This document shows, piece by piece, positions 34,864-44,718 of a stretch of DNA of 51,690 nt. The DNA is from Betaproteobacteria bacterium. GTDB taxonomy: Bacteria > Pseudomonadota > Gammaproteobacteria > Burkholderiales > Burkholderiaceae_C. The notes beneath the pieces are model-generated. The model made no database searches. It was not told the DNA's origin and saw only the letters and a list, made by a program, of their open reading frames with translations. The DNA is taken from positions 1 to 51,690 of the forward strand of contig JAHECB010000002.1 in the NCBI GenBank assembly GCA_024641925.1. Reading direction: 5' to 3'. The position numbers were made by a program, and so were the translations under genes. Within the stretch, counting starts at the first letter, position 1. Each line of letters opens with the position of its first letter.

Positions 34864-36318
34864 TCAGCGGCGCCAGAACTGCGGCGTCAGCAGCACCAGG
34901 GCGCTGAGCAGTTCCAGGCGGCCCAGCATCATGGCAAGACTCAGCACCCAGGTCTGGAAATCGGTGAGTGCGCCGTAGTTCACCGAGGGCCCCACTTCGC
35001 CCAGCCCCGGACCGATGTTGTTGACGCAGGCCAGCACCGCCGTGAAGCCGGTCACCACATCCATGCCGCTGAACAGCAGCACCATGGTCAGGCCCACCAG
35101 CGTGGCGCCGTACAGCATCATGTAGGCGATGACACTCTGCATCACCCGGTCAGGCACGGCACTGCCGCCCAGCACCACGGGGTTGACGGCACTGGGGTGC
35201 ACGATGCGCACCAGTTCACGCTGAGCCTGCTTGACCAGCAGCAGCAGTCGCACCATCTTGATGCCACCCCCCGTGCTGCCAGCCGCCGTGGCAAAACAGC
35301 CCAGCAGGATCATCAGCAGCGGCGCAAACAAGGGCCACTGTGCGTAGTCGTGTGACGCGTAGCCGGTGGTGGTGGCCACGGAGATGACGTGAAAGGCCGT
35401 GTGGCGCAGCGCCACGGCAACACTGCTGTAGGTGCCATGCACCAGCAAGTAGCCGGTGATCAGCGCAATCGTGCCCAGCACCACGGCGTAAAAAGCACGC
35501 ACCTCGGCATTGCGCCACAGCACACCCAGGCTGCGACCGCGCCAGGACACGTAATACAACAACAGGTTGATGCCCGACAACATCATGAACACCATGGCCA
35601 CGGCCTCGATGCGAGGCGAATTCCAGTAACCGAAGCTGGCATCGTGGTTTGAAAAGCCACCCAGGCTGACGGTGGTGCACATGTGCAGAAAAGCGTCGAT
35701 CCAGGTCATGCCCGCCCAGTGGTAAGCGGCAAAACAGCACACCGACAGCAGCGCATAGGTGCCCCAGATCACACGCGCCGTGTCGGCAATGCGGGGGGTC
35801 AGCTTCTGGTCTTTCATGGGGCCGGCTGCTTCGGTCTTGAACAACTGCGTACCACCCACCCCCAGCAGCGGCAGGATGGCCACGGCCAGCACGATGATGC
35901 CCAGTCCGCCGACCCACATCATGAAACAGCGCCAGACATTCACCGACAGCGGCAGATCGTCCAGCCCCGACAGCGCCGTGGCGCCCGTGGCCGTGAACGC
36001 TGACATGGCTTCGAAGTAGGCATTGGTCACGCTCAGGCCAGGCACCGCCAACAGCAGCGGCACGGCACCGAATGCCGGCAACACCAACCAGGTCATGCCC
36101 ACCAGCACAAAACCGTCGCGGGGCTGCAGTTCGCGCCGAAAGCGGCGTGTCAGTGCGCTCATCAGCAGCCCACTGATCACCGTGCCGGCGGTGGCCCAGA
36201 TGAAGGGTTTTTGCGCCGCATCGTACTCAAGCAGCGAAAACAGCAGCGGCACCAGCATCAACAGTGCAAACAGCACCACCATGCGGCCCATCAATGCAAC
36301 AACGGCTAAAACGCCCAT
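34864..36318 (-). CDS. trkH: Trk-type potassium uptake membrane subunit (TrkH)
   Basis: Multi-TM; FTATGATALSGLD, MMWVGGLGIIVLAVAILPLLGVGG, GCFATAAGSTGGGIKMVR selectivity-filter-like segments; pairs with trkA. Confidence 0.93.
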   Translation of the reverse strand: MGVLAVVALMGRMVVLFALLMLVPLLFSLLEYDAAQKPFIWATAGTVISGLLMSALTRRFRRELQPRDGFVLVGMTWLVLPAFGAVPLLLAVPGLSVTNAYFEAMSAFTATGATALSGLDDLPLSVNVWRCFMMWVGGLGIIVLAVAILPLLGVGGTQLFKTEAAGPMKDQKLTPRIADTARVIWGTYALLSVCCFAAYHWAGMTWIDAFLHMCTTVSLGGFSNHDASFGYWNSPRIEAVAMVFMMLSGINLLLYYVSWRGRSLGVLWRNAEVRAFYAVVLGTIALITGYLLVHGTYSSVAVALRHTAFHVISVATTTGYASHDYAQWPLFAPLLMILLGCFATAAGSTGGGIKMVRLLLLVKQAQRELVRIVHPSAVNPVVLGGSAVPDRVMQSVIAYMMLYGATLVGLTMVLLFSGMDVVTGFTAVLACVNNIGPGLGEVGPSVNYGALTDFQTWVLSLAMMLGRLELLSALVLLTPQFWRR

Positions 36319-36339
36319 GGTCTGTAGTGCCCCGTCCGC

Positions 36340-37764
36340 TCAGAACAGGAACGTGGCGCTGACCTGGAACAGCTTTTCCACCTCGCGCACCATGCGCTTG
36401 CGCGGCACAAAGATGATGACGTGGTCGTTGGGCTCGACCATCGTGTCGTGGTGCGCGATGATGACTTCGGCCTTGGCGTCCACCGACGCAGCGCTGCCGT
36501 CCACGTTGTGCAGCCCACGCACGATGGCGCCCACCTGTGCGCCCTTGGGCAGGTTGATCTCCTCGATGCGTCGGCCCGCCATCTTGCAGGTCTTGCGGTC
36601 GCCACGCACGATGCCTTCCAGCGCCTCGGCAGAGCCGCGCCGCAGGCTGTGCACGGCCTCGACATCGCCGCGCCGCACATAGGCCAGCAACTCGCCGATG
36701 ACGGCCTGGCTGGGCGAGATGGCAATGTCGATGGTGGTGCCCTGCACCAGGTCGGCATAGGCCTTGCGGTTGATGACCGCCAGCACCCGCCGCGCGCCCA
36801 GCCGCTTGGCCAGCAGGCAGCTCATGATGTTGTCTTCGTCGTGGCTGGTCAGCGCCAGGAACAGGTCCATGTCCTGCACGTTTTCGTCCGACAGCAGGTC
36901 TTCGTCGGTGCTGTCGCCCTTGAGCACCAGCACGCTGTCGTGCAGCGCTTCAGCCAGGTATTCGCAGCGCGCCTGCTGCGGTTCGATGATCTTGACCTGG
37001 CATTCGTCCTGAATCTGGCGCGCCAGGCGCAGGCCGACCTTGCCGCCGCCAGCAATCATCACGCGCTTGACCGGTCGGTCGGCGGCGCGCAGCGTGCCCA
37101 GCACGTTGCGGATATGCGCCGTGGCGGCCAGCACAAAAACTTCGTCACCTGCTTCAATGCGCGTGGCGCCATCCAGCACCGGTACCACCTGGTCCTGCCG
37201 GTAGATGGCCACGATGCGCATGTCCACGCCGGGCACCAGTTGCGGAATTTCGGCCAGGCTGTGCTGCACCAGCGGCCCGCCGGCCACCGCACGCACCGCG
37301 ATCAGGCTGACCAGTCCATGCCCAAATTCCAGCACCCGCAGCGCTTCGGGGTATTCGATCAGCTTGCCGATGTAGGAGGTGATGCTTTCCTCAGGGCAGA
37401 TGACCTGGCTGACGGCAAACCCGGTCTTGCCCATCAACGGGCTGGCGTTGGCAAATTCAGGGCTGCGCACGCGTGCAATGGTCGTTGGCACGCTGAACAG
37501 GTCGTGCGCCACCTTGCAGGCCACCAGATTGGTTTCGTCCAGCGGTGCGCAGGCGATCAGCATGTCGCAGTCTTCAATGCCCGCATCGCGCTGCACGCTG
37601 GGTTGGATGCCGTTGCCCACCACACCGCGCAGGTCCATGCGATCCTGCAGCACCCGCAGACGGTGCGGGTCGCTGTCGATGACGGTGATGTCGTTTTTTT
37701 CGGAAACCAGGCTTTCCGCCACGCTCTCGCCGACGCGACCCGCGCCCAGGATGATGATCTTCAT
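36340..37764 (-). CDS. trkA: Trk system potassium transporter TrkA (duplicated RCK domains)
   Basis: MKIIILGAGRVGESVAESL and second Rossmann fold RVMIAGGGKVGLRLARQI; start corrected to 37764. Confidence 0.95.
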   Translation of the reverse strand: MKIIILGAGRVGESVAESLVSEKNDITVIDSDPHRLRVLQDRMDLRGVVGNGIQPSVQRDAGIEDCDMLIACAPLDETNLVACKVAHDLFSVPTTIARVRSPEFANASPLMGKTGFAVSQVICPEESITSYIGKLIEYPEALRVLEFGHGLVSLIAVRAVAGGPLVQHSLAEIPQLVPGVDMRIVAIYRQDQVVPVLDGATRIEAGDEVFVLAATAHIRNVLGTLRAADRPVKRVMIAGGGKVGLRLARQIQDECQVKIIEPQQARCEYLAEALHDSVLVLKGDSTDEDLLSDENVQDMDLFLALTSHDEDNIMSCLLAKRLGARRVLAVINRKAYADLVQGTTIDIAISPSQAVIGELLAYVRRGDVEAVHSLRRGSAEALEGIVRGDRKTCKMAGRRIEEINLPKGAQVGAIVRGLHNVDGSAASVDAKAEVIIAHHDTMVEPNDHVIIFVPRKRMVREVEKLFQVSATFLF

Positions 37765-37783
37765 AGGGGCGCGAAGTTTACGG

Positions 37784-40048
37784 TCAATGCGGCGTCGCCG
37801 GGGGCGGGGCGTTGTCGGGCGCACCCAGGGTCAATGTGTCGTTCACGGATTTGTTGCCTGCATTCGGGGCGGGCAGCAATACGGGCTGCGGCGGAATTGT
37901 CACTTCAGAAAAGCCCGGCGTCGGTCCACCCAGGGCCTTGTGCACCACGGTGGCCAGCACCGGCTGCAACTGCACAGCCAGGGCCTGCACGGCTGTAGGG
38001 TCGGCGCTGGCAGCGCCACGAGTGCGGGCCCGCCAACGCTCATTCAAGGCCAGCTGGCTACCGGCCAATGCCGGCTTCAGCCGCGCCAGGGCGGCGTCCC
38101 CATGCAGGCCATGCACCAGGCCCAGATACTGCTGCAGCAGCGCTTCCGTGACGTCGTTCAACGCCTTGTCGTCCAGCGCCGCGTAGCTGCTGTCAGCGCC
38201 ACGCACCACGTTCAGCCCACGTGCCACACCGGCGCCGCCCAAGGCACCCAGGACACCGCCGGTGACCGCACCCATGCCCATGGTCATGCCGCCGGTCAAC
38301 AAGTCGGCCTTCAGACCCGCCAGCGCGCCCGTCAACACGCCGCCGACCATGGCGGCGCGGCCTTCGCCCATGCGCTTGTGCATGGCCACGCCTGGCGCAG
38401 CAGCCTGCGCCACCACCAGGGCCGTGCTGCTGCTGGCGTTGGGCGCTGCCCATGCGGCCAGCTTGGACACCGCGTCCTGCCAGCGCTGCGTCACCGCATC
38501 GGCCAGTGCGCCGCGCGCCGCGTCGGCGTCGGAACGTCGCGACATCAGCCCGTTGTCGTCCAAGGGCACACGCTGGCTGCCGATGTCGGCCAGCCCGGCC
38601 GCCAACAGCGCCACCCCCTGGTCAAAGCGCGTCTGCTGTCGCCACTGCCAGCTCAGCTGCAAGCGGCGCAGCCGGGGGTCCTCGGGCAGCGCCTGCGCCA
38701 GGGCCAGCAGCAGGCGGCCCTGGGGCAACCAGCCGTCACCCATGGCTTGCAGGCTGACCTTGTGAGGCGCGGATTCGTCGGGCCCCTCATGCAGGATCAC
38801 CACCGGACGCGCCACCGCCGCCAGCCAGGCCGGCGGCTCGCTGCCATGGCCTTGCAGCAGCAGCACCACATCGGTGTTGGCCTGCAATTGCGTGAACAGC
38901 TGGCGTACCGGATCGCTCAACAAGCGCCAGGGTTGCCACCAGGGCACGGCCGGGCGCGGCTCAGTGCTGGCCTGCAAGGCATCCAGCGGTGCAGGATGCA
39001 GCACCAGTTCGTCGCCTTCGTCGCTCTTCAACACCGTCAGGGGCTGCGACAGCGGTGCAGGCACCGCGGTTTCAAACAGCCGCAGTCCAGCCGCGGAAAC
39101 CACCGACTCAGGCGCCGCCCACAGCAGGCGTACCGCTCGCGGCAAGCGGGGCTGCATCAACGGCGCCAGGGACTCGAAATAAGGCGTGTCCAGCGGCAGC
39201 GCAAAGCGCTGCGACAAACCGTGTGCGCGGCCGGCCGACCACAGCGCCAGCAGGATGCGCGGCACCACCACAGCCAAAGCCAGGGTTGCGGCGTACAGGT
39301 GAATCCAGGGCGCTGCGCTGGCCTGGGCCGCCGCGCCGGGCACCAGCTGCAAGGGTGCCAGGTCGGGAATGGACACGCGGGTGAAACCGCTGGCGGGTGC
39401 CAGCAAGGTGCCCAGCACGGCCTGCACTGTGGGCGCGTCCAGAAAGGTGCTTTCCCAGCCCGCGCGGTAGTCCAGCACCAGGCCACGCAGGTACAACCCG
39501 GCCATCAGGCCCAAGCCCAGGCCCGCAGCCATCATGTGCAGCACCACGGCCCAGCGCTTGATGGACAGGTTCAGCGCATGCTGGGCCCACAGGCCGGCAG
39601 CGCCCGCATGGCTGCGCAGGCTCCAGGCGGCCATCCATTGCCGCAGGTTGCCGGTGTTGCCGGGCAGCAGCAGCATCAGGTAGACCGTCAGGTTCCAGGC
39701 CACCACCGCCCACACGGCCGGCGCCAGCAGGTTGACACGCTGCGGCGTGCCCAACTGGTCCACACCCAGGCCCAGCACCAGGCCCAGCACCAGGGCCACG
39801 GCCACCCAGGCCGGGTGCCACAGGCGGCGCTTCAGCCAGCGCTGTGCCGATGCGTCACGGGGCAGCAGGCGCTGCATGGCCAGCGCCGCGCGAGACGTGA
39901 CAAAGGCCTCGGCCGAGGCGCGCTCGCCCACGGTGGTCAAGGCTTGCCGCGTCGCCCAGGCGCGGTCGGCCAGGCTCCAGTGGGGGTTGCTCAGCGCTGT
40001 TTCCTGCGCTTGGAGCAGCAGAACCTGGCGCGCTTGGTCTTCAGTCAT
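37784..40048 (-). CDS. DUF2868-like membrane protein with a long C-terminal extension
   Basis: N-terminal WSLADRAWATRQAL, multiple TM helices; C-terminal glycine-rich hydrophobic VGGVLTGALAGLKADLLTGGMTMGMGAVTGGVLGALGG resembling the DUF3482 tail; no P-loop seen. Confidence 0.7.
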   Translation of the reverse strand: MTEDQARQVLLLQAQETALSNPHWSLADRAWATRQALTTVGERASAEAFVTSRAALAMQRLLPRDASAQRWLKRRLWHPAWVAVALVLGLVLGLGVDQLGTPQRVNLLAPAVWAVVAWNLTVYLMLLLPGNTGNLRQWMAAWSLRSHAGAAGLWAQHALNLSIKRWAVVLHMMAAGLGLGLMAGLYLRGLVLDYRAGWESTFLDAPTVQAVLGTLLAPASGFTRVSIPDLAPLQLVPGAAAQASAAPWIHLYAATLALAVVVPRILLALWSAGRAHGLSQRFALPLDTPYFESLAPLMQPRLPRAVRLLWAAPESVVSAAGLRLFETAVPAPLSQPLTVLKSDEGDELVLHPAPLDALQASTEPRPAVPWWQPWRLLSDPVRQLFTQLQANTDVVLLLQGHGSEPPAWLAAVARPVVILHEGPDESAPHKVSLQAMGDGWLPQGRLLLALAQALPEDPRLRRLQLSWQWRQQTRFDQGVALLAAGLADIGSQRVPLDDNGLMSRRSDADAARGALADAVTQRWQDAVSKLAAWAAPNASSSTALVVAQAAAPGVAMHKRMGEGRAAMVGGVLTGALAGLKADLLTGGMTMGMGAVTGGVLGALGGAGVARGLNVVRGADSSYAALDDKALNDVTEALLQQYLGLVHGLHGDAALARLKPALAGSQLALNERWRARTRGAASADPTAVQALAVQLQPVLATVVHKALGGPTPGFSEVTIPPQPVLLPAPNAGNKSVNDTLTLGAPDNAPPPATPH

Positions 40049-40166
40049 GGTGCCTCACTGTAGCTTGCACGCCCGGCGCCCCTGGACCGTCCCAAAGGCG
40101 GTGGTCCGCACGGCCACTTCGCAGATGGCCCGCAAGGGCGCGCCAACATCCAGAGACCTTCGGCTT

Positions 40167-41297
40167 TCAACCCAGTGCGCGACCAATGAGAATCTTCTGC
40201 ACCTCACTGGTGCCTTCGTAGATCTGGCACACGCGCACATCGCGGTAGATGCGTTCCACCGGAAAGTCACTGACGTAACCATAGCCGCCAAACACCTGGA
40301 TGGCGTCGGAACAGACCCGCTCGGCCATTTCGCTGGCAAACAGCTTGGCCATGGCGGCTTCTTTCAGACAGGGGCGGCCAGCGTCCTTCAGCACCGCTGC
40401 GTGGTGAATCATCTGTCGGGCCACTTCAACTTGTGTGGCCATGTCCGCCAGCTTGAACTGCACCGCCTGGTGCTGGAAGATGGGCTGGCCAAAACTGCTG
40501 CGGTCCTTGCTGTAGGCCAGTGCCGCTTCAAAGGCCGCACGCGCCATGCCCAGCGCCTGGCTGGCGATGCCGATGCGGCCACCTTCCAGGCCCGATAGCG
40601 CAATCTTCAGGCCCTGGCCTTCTTCACCCAGCAGGTTGTCGGCCGGCACCCGGCAGTTGTCGAACAGGATCTGTGCCGTGTCACTGGCGTGCTGGCCCAG
40701 TTTGTCTTCGATGCGCGCCACGTGGTAACCCGTGGACGTGGTGGGCACGATGAACGCGCTGATGCCTTTTTTGCCCGCAGCCTTGTCGGTGACGGCCATG
40801 ACGATGGCCACGTCGCCGTTTTTGCCGCTGGTGATGAACTGCTTGACGCCGTTGATAACGTAATGGCTGCCCTCTTTCACCGCGGTGGTCTTGAGCCCGC
40901 CGGCTTCGCTGCCCACATGCGGCTCGGTCAGGCAGAAGGCGCCCAGCATGTCGCCACGCGCCAGCGGTTTCAGGAAACGTTCTTTCTGGTCGGCATTGCC
41001 ATAGGCCATCAGGATCGAGCAGACAGGGCAGTTGTTGACGCTGACCACGGTGCTGGTGGCGCCATCGGCGGCGGCGATTTCTTCCAGGATGACAGCCAGC
41101 GCCAGATAGTCCAGACCGGCGCCGTCGAATTCGGTGGGCACGGCCACGCCGTAACAGCCCAGCGCGGCCAGGCCCCGCAGCTGCGCCTTGGGGAACTGGT
41201 GGTTCTTGTCCCAGGCCGCGGCATGGGGCGCGACTTCGGCCTGCACAAAGCTGCGCACGGCGTCTTGAACGGCGAGGTGGTCTTCGGATAGCAGCAT
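40167..41297 (-). CDS. Acyl-CoA dehydrogenase (short/branched chain type)
   Basis: MLLSEDHLAVQDAVRSFVQAEVAP, FCLTEPHVGSEAGGLKTTA, FGGYGYVSDFPVERIYRDVRVCQIYEGTSE; start corrected to 41297. Confidence 0.95.
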   Translation of the reverse strand: MLLSEDHLAVQDAVRSFVQAEVAPHAAAWDKNHQFPKAQLRGLAALGCYGVAVPTEFDGAGLDYLALAVILEEIAAADGATSTVVSVNNCPVCSILMAYGNADQKERFLKPLARGDMLGAFCLTEPHVGSEAGGLKTTAVKEGSHYVINGVKQFITSGKNGDVAIVMAVTDKAAGKKGISAFIVPTTSTGYHVARIEDKLGQHASDTAQILFDNCRVPADNLLGEEGQGLKIALSGLEGGRIGIASQALGMARAAFEAALAYSKDRSSFGQPIFQHQAVQFKLADMATQVEVARQMIHHAAVLKDAGRPCLKEAAMAKLFASEMAERVCSDAIQVFGGYGYVSDFPVERIYRDVRVCQIYEGTSEVQKILIGRALG

Positions 41298-41338
41298 GGC
41301 GAGAGGTTCCTGTTGTTGCTGGGACGGCCAACGGGCAG

Positions 41339-42913
41339 TCAACCCGCCTTGGCGCGCTCCAGCACGATGGTGATGAGGTCGCGGGCCGATTGTTGTGGGG
41401 CCGGACCGTGCAGGTCCGCCGACCAGGTGCGCACGGTCAGCGTGTCGCCGCCAGCCGACCAGGCCAGGCGCTCTCGCAGCGGCGCGGACAGGGTTTGTTG
41501 CTGCGCCCACGATGCACGCTCGGCCGGTGCCACGGCTTGCTGCATGGCGTTCAAGGCCAGCCGTGCCGCTTCGCGATGAAGCTCCAGGTCCAGCGCGCGG
41601 GCCATGCAGGGTACGTAAGCCGCCTTTGCAGTCTCCGCGTAGAAGCGGCCAAACGGGTTGCGCCACCAGCGCAAGAGATGGCGCCAAGCGTCGGCCGTGC
41701 CGACGGCGGCGTCCGCCTGGCGTGCCGCCGCCAAGGCCTGCGGCAGCCCTTGGTCGATGTCGGTCAACATGGCCAAGGCCTGCGCGTCCATCAGTTGCAC
41801 CGTGCGTTGTGGGTGCCAACCCAGGTGGTAGCGCTGCGCCCAATAGGCAGCCCGCTGAAGTGGCTGCAGCCACTGGGGCTGCGCGTCGTTGAAGGGCTCG
41901 ACAGGGGCTTCAGCCGGGTCGCGTGCAACGCCCAGGACAGCACCCTGTGCATGAGCAGACTCCGCCACAACCCAGCGGCGCGCGACGGCTTCAGGGCTGT
42001 CCCATGGCGCCAGCAGCGGAAGCAGCGATACAGCCAGCGTCCGGTCCTGCAGGACCATGCCGCTCACCACGGCCATGTGGAGCCGCAGCAGGCTTTGCGA
42101 CACCTGCGTCGCGATCAGCGTGTGGCTGCCTGCCAACAGGCCGCGCAGCAACTGGTTGTCACGGGACAGCTGGCGAATTGCCTCTTCCTTGCGGCCCTGG
42201 CGCAGGGCCAGCACGGCGGCGGTTCGAAACCAGCGGCCGCACAACGCCGCGTTGTCGATGTGTCCGGCCAGATGCACCGCGGGGTACCAAACGGTGGGCA
42301 GCACTTCTTCAAAAGCAAAGGCGCTGACGGGGGCCGTGTTGCCCATCAGCGCGTCACACCGCGCGCCCACAACCGCGACGGACTGCCGCTGCTGAACCAG
42401 GGCATCCGCCTGCGCCAAGACCTGCGAAACACAGTCGTTTTCCAATTCATCGCAACGCCAGGGCTCGTCCCGGGGCTGCGGCAAGCTGGTGCCCCGCAAG
42501 GCGTCGATTTCAGCGTTGGCGGCTGTCATCAGGGCCGACCGGTCCGCTGGGCTCAGGGCATCGGACCACTGCTGACCCAGGCGCGTCTGCACCGCCTGCG
42601 TTTCGCGCCCCAATTGGGCGGCGTCGCGGTCGGCTGCTGCGTTCAACCCCATCAAGGCATAAGCCGCATTGCGTTCAGGGGACAACTTCGGCGCAGGCAA
42701 CAACAAGGCAGCGGGCCGAGGCGCTGGGTCGGCATCCTGCAGATTGGACAGCACCCAGGCCGCCGCCACCAACAGCGCCAGCAACACCGCGGTCAACAAC
42801 AGACGCCACAACCAGCGCAAGGGGCCTGCACCACGGACCGCCTGCTGGCGCACTTCTCGCGGCGGCCTTTTGTCCAGCCCGTCGGGGTAGCTGTAGGTGG
42901 GGTGGATGTCCAC
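41339..42913 (-). CDS. Hypothetical membrane-anchored protein
   Basis: One TM (WLWRLLLTAVLLALLVAAAWVLSNL) near the N-terminus then a large helical domain with Trp/Cys residues; probable GTG start at 42913. Confidence 0.75.
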   Translation of the reverse strand: MDIHPTYSYPDGLDKRPPREVRQQAVRGAGPLRWLWRLLLTAVLLALLVAAAWVLSNLQDADPAPRPAALLLPAPKLSPERNAAYALMGLNAAADRDAAQLGRETQAVQTRLGQQWSDALSPADRSALMTAANAEIDALRGTSLPQPRDEPWRCDELENDCVSQVLAQADALVQQRQSVAVVGARCDALMGNTAPVSAFAFEEVLPTVWYPAVHLAGHIDNAALCGRWFRTAAVLALRQGRKEEAIRQLSRDNQLLRGLLAGSHTLIATQVSQSLLRLHMAVVSGMVLQDRTLAVSLLPLLAPWDSPEAVARRWVVAESAHAQGAVLGVARDPAEAPVEPFNDAQPQWLQPLQRAAYWAQRYHLGWHPQRTVQLMDAQALAMLTDIDQGLPQALAAARQADAAVGTADAWRHLLRWWRNPFGRFYAETAKAAYVPCMARALDLELHREAARLALNAMQQAVAPAERASWAQQQTLSAPLRERLAWSAGGDTLTVRTWSADLHGPAPQQSARDLITIVLERAKAG

Positions 42914-42926
42914 GGTGGCGGGTAGC

Positions 42927-43379
42927 CTACTGCGCTGCGCCGGCGCGCAGGCGGCCGATGTTTTCCGCGTGCGCCACCGCCAGCAACACACGCGTCCCCT
43001 GCGCGGTTTTCATCAACTGGTAACCCGTGTGGAACTGCTGCAGCAGGCTGCCGTCACGGCGCTTCAGCGTCCAGTGCACCTTGGCAAAAGCATGCTGCGG
43101 CCCCAGCCGCACATGGTCTTCGAGGTCAAATTCGGCACCGCCATAGTCAGCGTTGCGGTAGACCTCACACAAGGCCCGGTGGTTGGCGCGCATGGGCGCG
43201 TCGTCGGGCCACCACGTCAAGCGCGCGGTACCGTTGTCGCCGTGGCTGTCGGTGATGCCGCTCTGGCTGTGCCACAGGTCGGCCACGGCGTCACCGTCCA
43301 GGCGGCTGAAGGCGTCGCGGTAGGTTTCAAAAAACGCCTGGGTTTCGGTGCGGCTCATCGCGGGCGGTTGTCCGTTCAC
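42927..43379 (-). CDS. NTF2/SnoaL-like protein
   Basis: ETQAFFETYRDAFSRLDGDAVADLWHS...; small alpha+beta protein; GTG start overlaps the upstream stop. Confidence 0.75.
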   Translation of the reverse strand: MNGQPPAMSRTETQAFFETYRDAFSRLDGDAVADLWHSQSGITDSHGDNGTARLTWWPDDAPMRANHRALCEVYRNADYGGAEFDLEDHVRLGPQHAFAKVHWTLKRRDGSLLQQFHTGYQLMKTAQGTRVLLAVAHAENIGRLRAGAAQ

Positions 43380-44050
43380 CAGGCCAGCGGCTGGCCGTCG
43401 TGGTTGACAAAACGGCCGTTGTCAGCCGGTTTCAGCGCCGCCAGCGTGCGCCGCATGTCGGACACGCTTTTGGACACCGGCAAGTCGGCAGCGGCACCGC
43501 CCATGTCAGTCTGCACCCAGCCCGGGTGGAAGGCCACGCAGATCGCCTTGCCCTTCAATTCCAGCGACGCGTCTTTCAGCACCGAGTTCAAGGCCGCCTT
43601 CGAAGCCCGGTACAGCCAGCCACCCGTGACCTCGCGCAAGCCCATCGAACCCATGCGCGACGACAGCACCGCCAGTCGCGCACCCGGCGCCAGCACCTCG
43701 GCCACCTGCGGCAACAGGCGCATGGCGCCCAACACGTTGGTGTGCATCACGGCGTCGAACTCGTCTTGTGTCGGCGTCTGCAAGCCGGTGCTGCGCGGAC
43801 CGTAGACGCCGGCATTCAGCACCACCACGTCAAAAGCCTCGCCGTCCACGGGCCAGGCCAATGCCGCAGCGCCAGCCGCACTGGCTACATCCAGCCGCAG
43901 TGCGGTGGCACCCAAAGCGCGGATGCGCGCCAGCCCCTCGTCGGCGCGCGCCGTGGCCGTGACGGCACAGCCCGCTTCGCGATACTGGCGCACAAATTCA
44001 AGTCCGATGCCGCGCGAGGCACCCACGATCAGTACTTTCTGGATACTCAT
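43376..44050 (-). CDS. Short-chain dehydrogenase/reductase
   Basis: VLIVGASRGIGLEFVRQY, VLNAGVYGP, YRASKAALNSVLK. Confidence 0.93.
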   Translation of the reverse strand: MSIQKVLIVGASRGIGLEFVRQYREAGCAVTATARADEGLARIRALGATALRLDVASAAGAAALAWPVDGEAFDVVVLNAGVYGPRSTGLQTPTQDEFDAVMHTNVLGAMRLLPQVAEVLAPGARLAVLSSRMGSMGLREVTGGWLYRASKAALNSVLKDASLELKGKAICVAFHPGWVQTDMGGAAADLPVSKSVSDMRRTLAALKPADNGRFVNHDGQPLAW

Positions 44051-44718
44051 GACAAAGCCGGTCTTTCTTTCAACAAACGCAAGGCCAAGGCCACAAACAG
44101 CAGTCCGCCGACAGCGTGCAATGCCCGAGCCACAACAGGCGAGCGGCCCAGCCCCGACAAACGCGAAGCCAAGACCACCACCACGATCAGAAACAGCACA
44201 CTCTGCAGCAGCATCCAGGCACTCAACAGCAAAAAAGACAAGGTCTTGTGCGCTGAAGCGACGGGTACAAACTGCGGCAGAAAGGCCAGGAAAAACAGCG
44301 CCACCTTCGGGTTCAGCACATTGGTCAGCAAACCCGCGCGAAAGTCTGCTGCAAATGATCGGGTGATCGAGCCACTGCGTACGTCGCCCTGCCGGCCCAA
44401 GCCATCACTGCGCCAGGCCTGCAGCAACAGGTTCACGCCCAGCCAGACCAAATAGGCTGCGCCGCACCACTGCACCACCCTGAACGCTGCTGGCACCACC
44501 ACCAGCAGCGCCGCCAGGCCAAAAGCCGCCGCCAGCGCGTGCACCACGCAACCCGCATTGATGCCCAGGGCCGCTGCCATGCCGGCACGCGCGCCGCCTT
44601 GCAGCGTGCGGCTGACGGTGAGCACAAAGTCCACCCCCGGCGTGGCATTGAGCACCAGCACGGCCATGGCAAAAACCGCCATTTCCGCCGGGCCGGGCAG
44701 CAGACCCTGCAGCGCCAT
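44047..44718 (-). CDS. LysE family amino-acid exporter
   Basis: MAVLVLNATPGVDFVLTVSRTLQGGARAGMAAALGINAG, VLNPKVALFFLAFLPQFV. Confidence 0.92.
   Translation of the reverse strand: MALQGLLPGPAEMAVFAMAVLVLNATPGVDFVLTVSRTLQGGARAGMAAALGINAGCVVHALAAAFGLAALLVVVPAAFRVVQWCGAAYLVWLGVNLLLQAWRSDGLGRQGDVRSGSITRSFAADFRAGLLTNVLNPKVALFFLAFLPQFVPVASAHKTLSFLLLSAWMLLQSVLFLIVVVVLASRLSGLGRSPVVARALHAVGGLLFVALALRLLKERPALS

Noticed and set aside
37379-40063. 894-aa plus-strand ORF opposite trkA and the DUF2868-like gene
   Set aside because: Gln/His-rich shadow ORF spanning two real minus-strand genes
40167-41873. 568-aa version of the acyl-CoA dehydrogenase
   Set aside because: The first ~190 residues are out-of-frame translation of the neighbouring gene; the natural start is MLLSEDH at 41297
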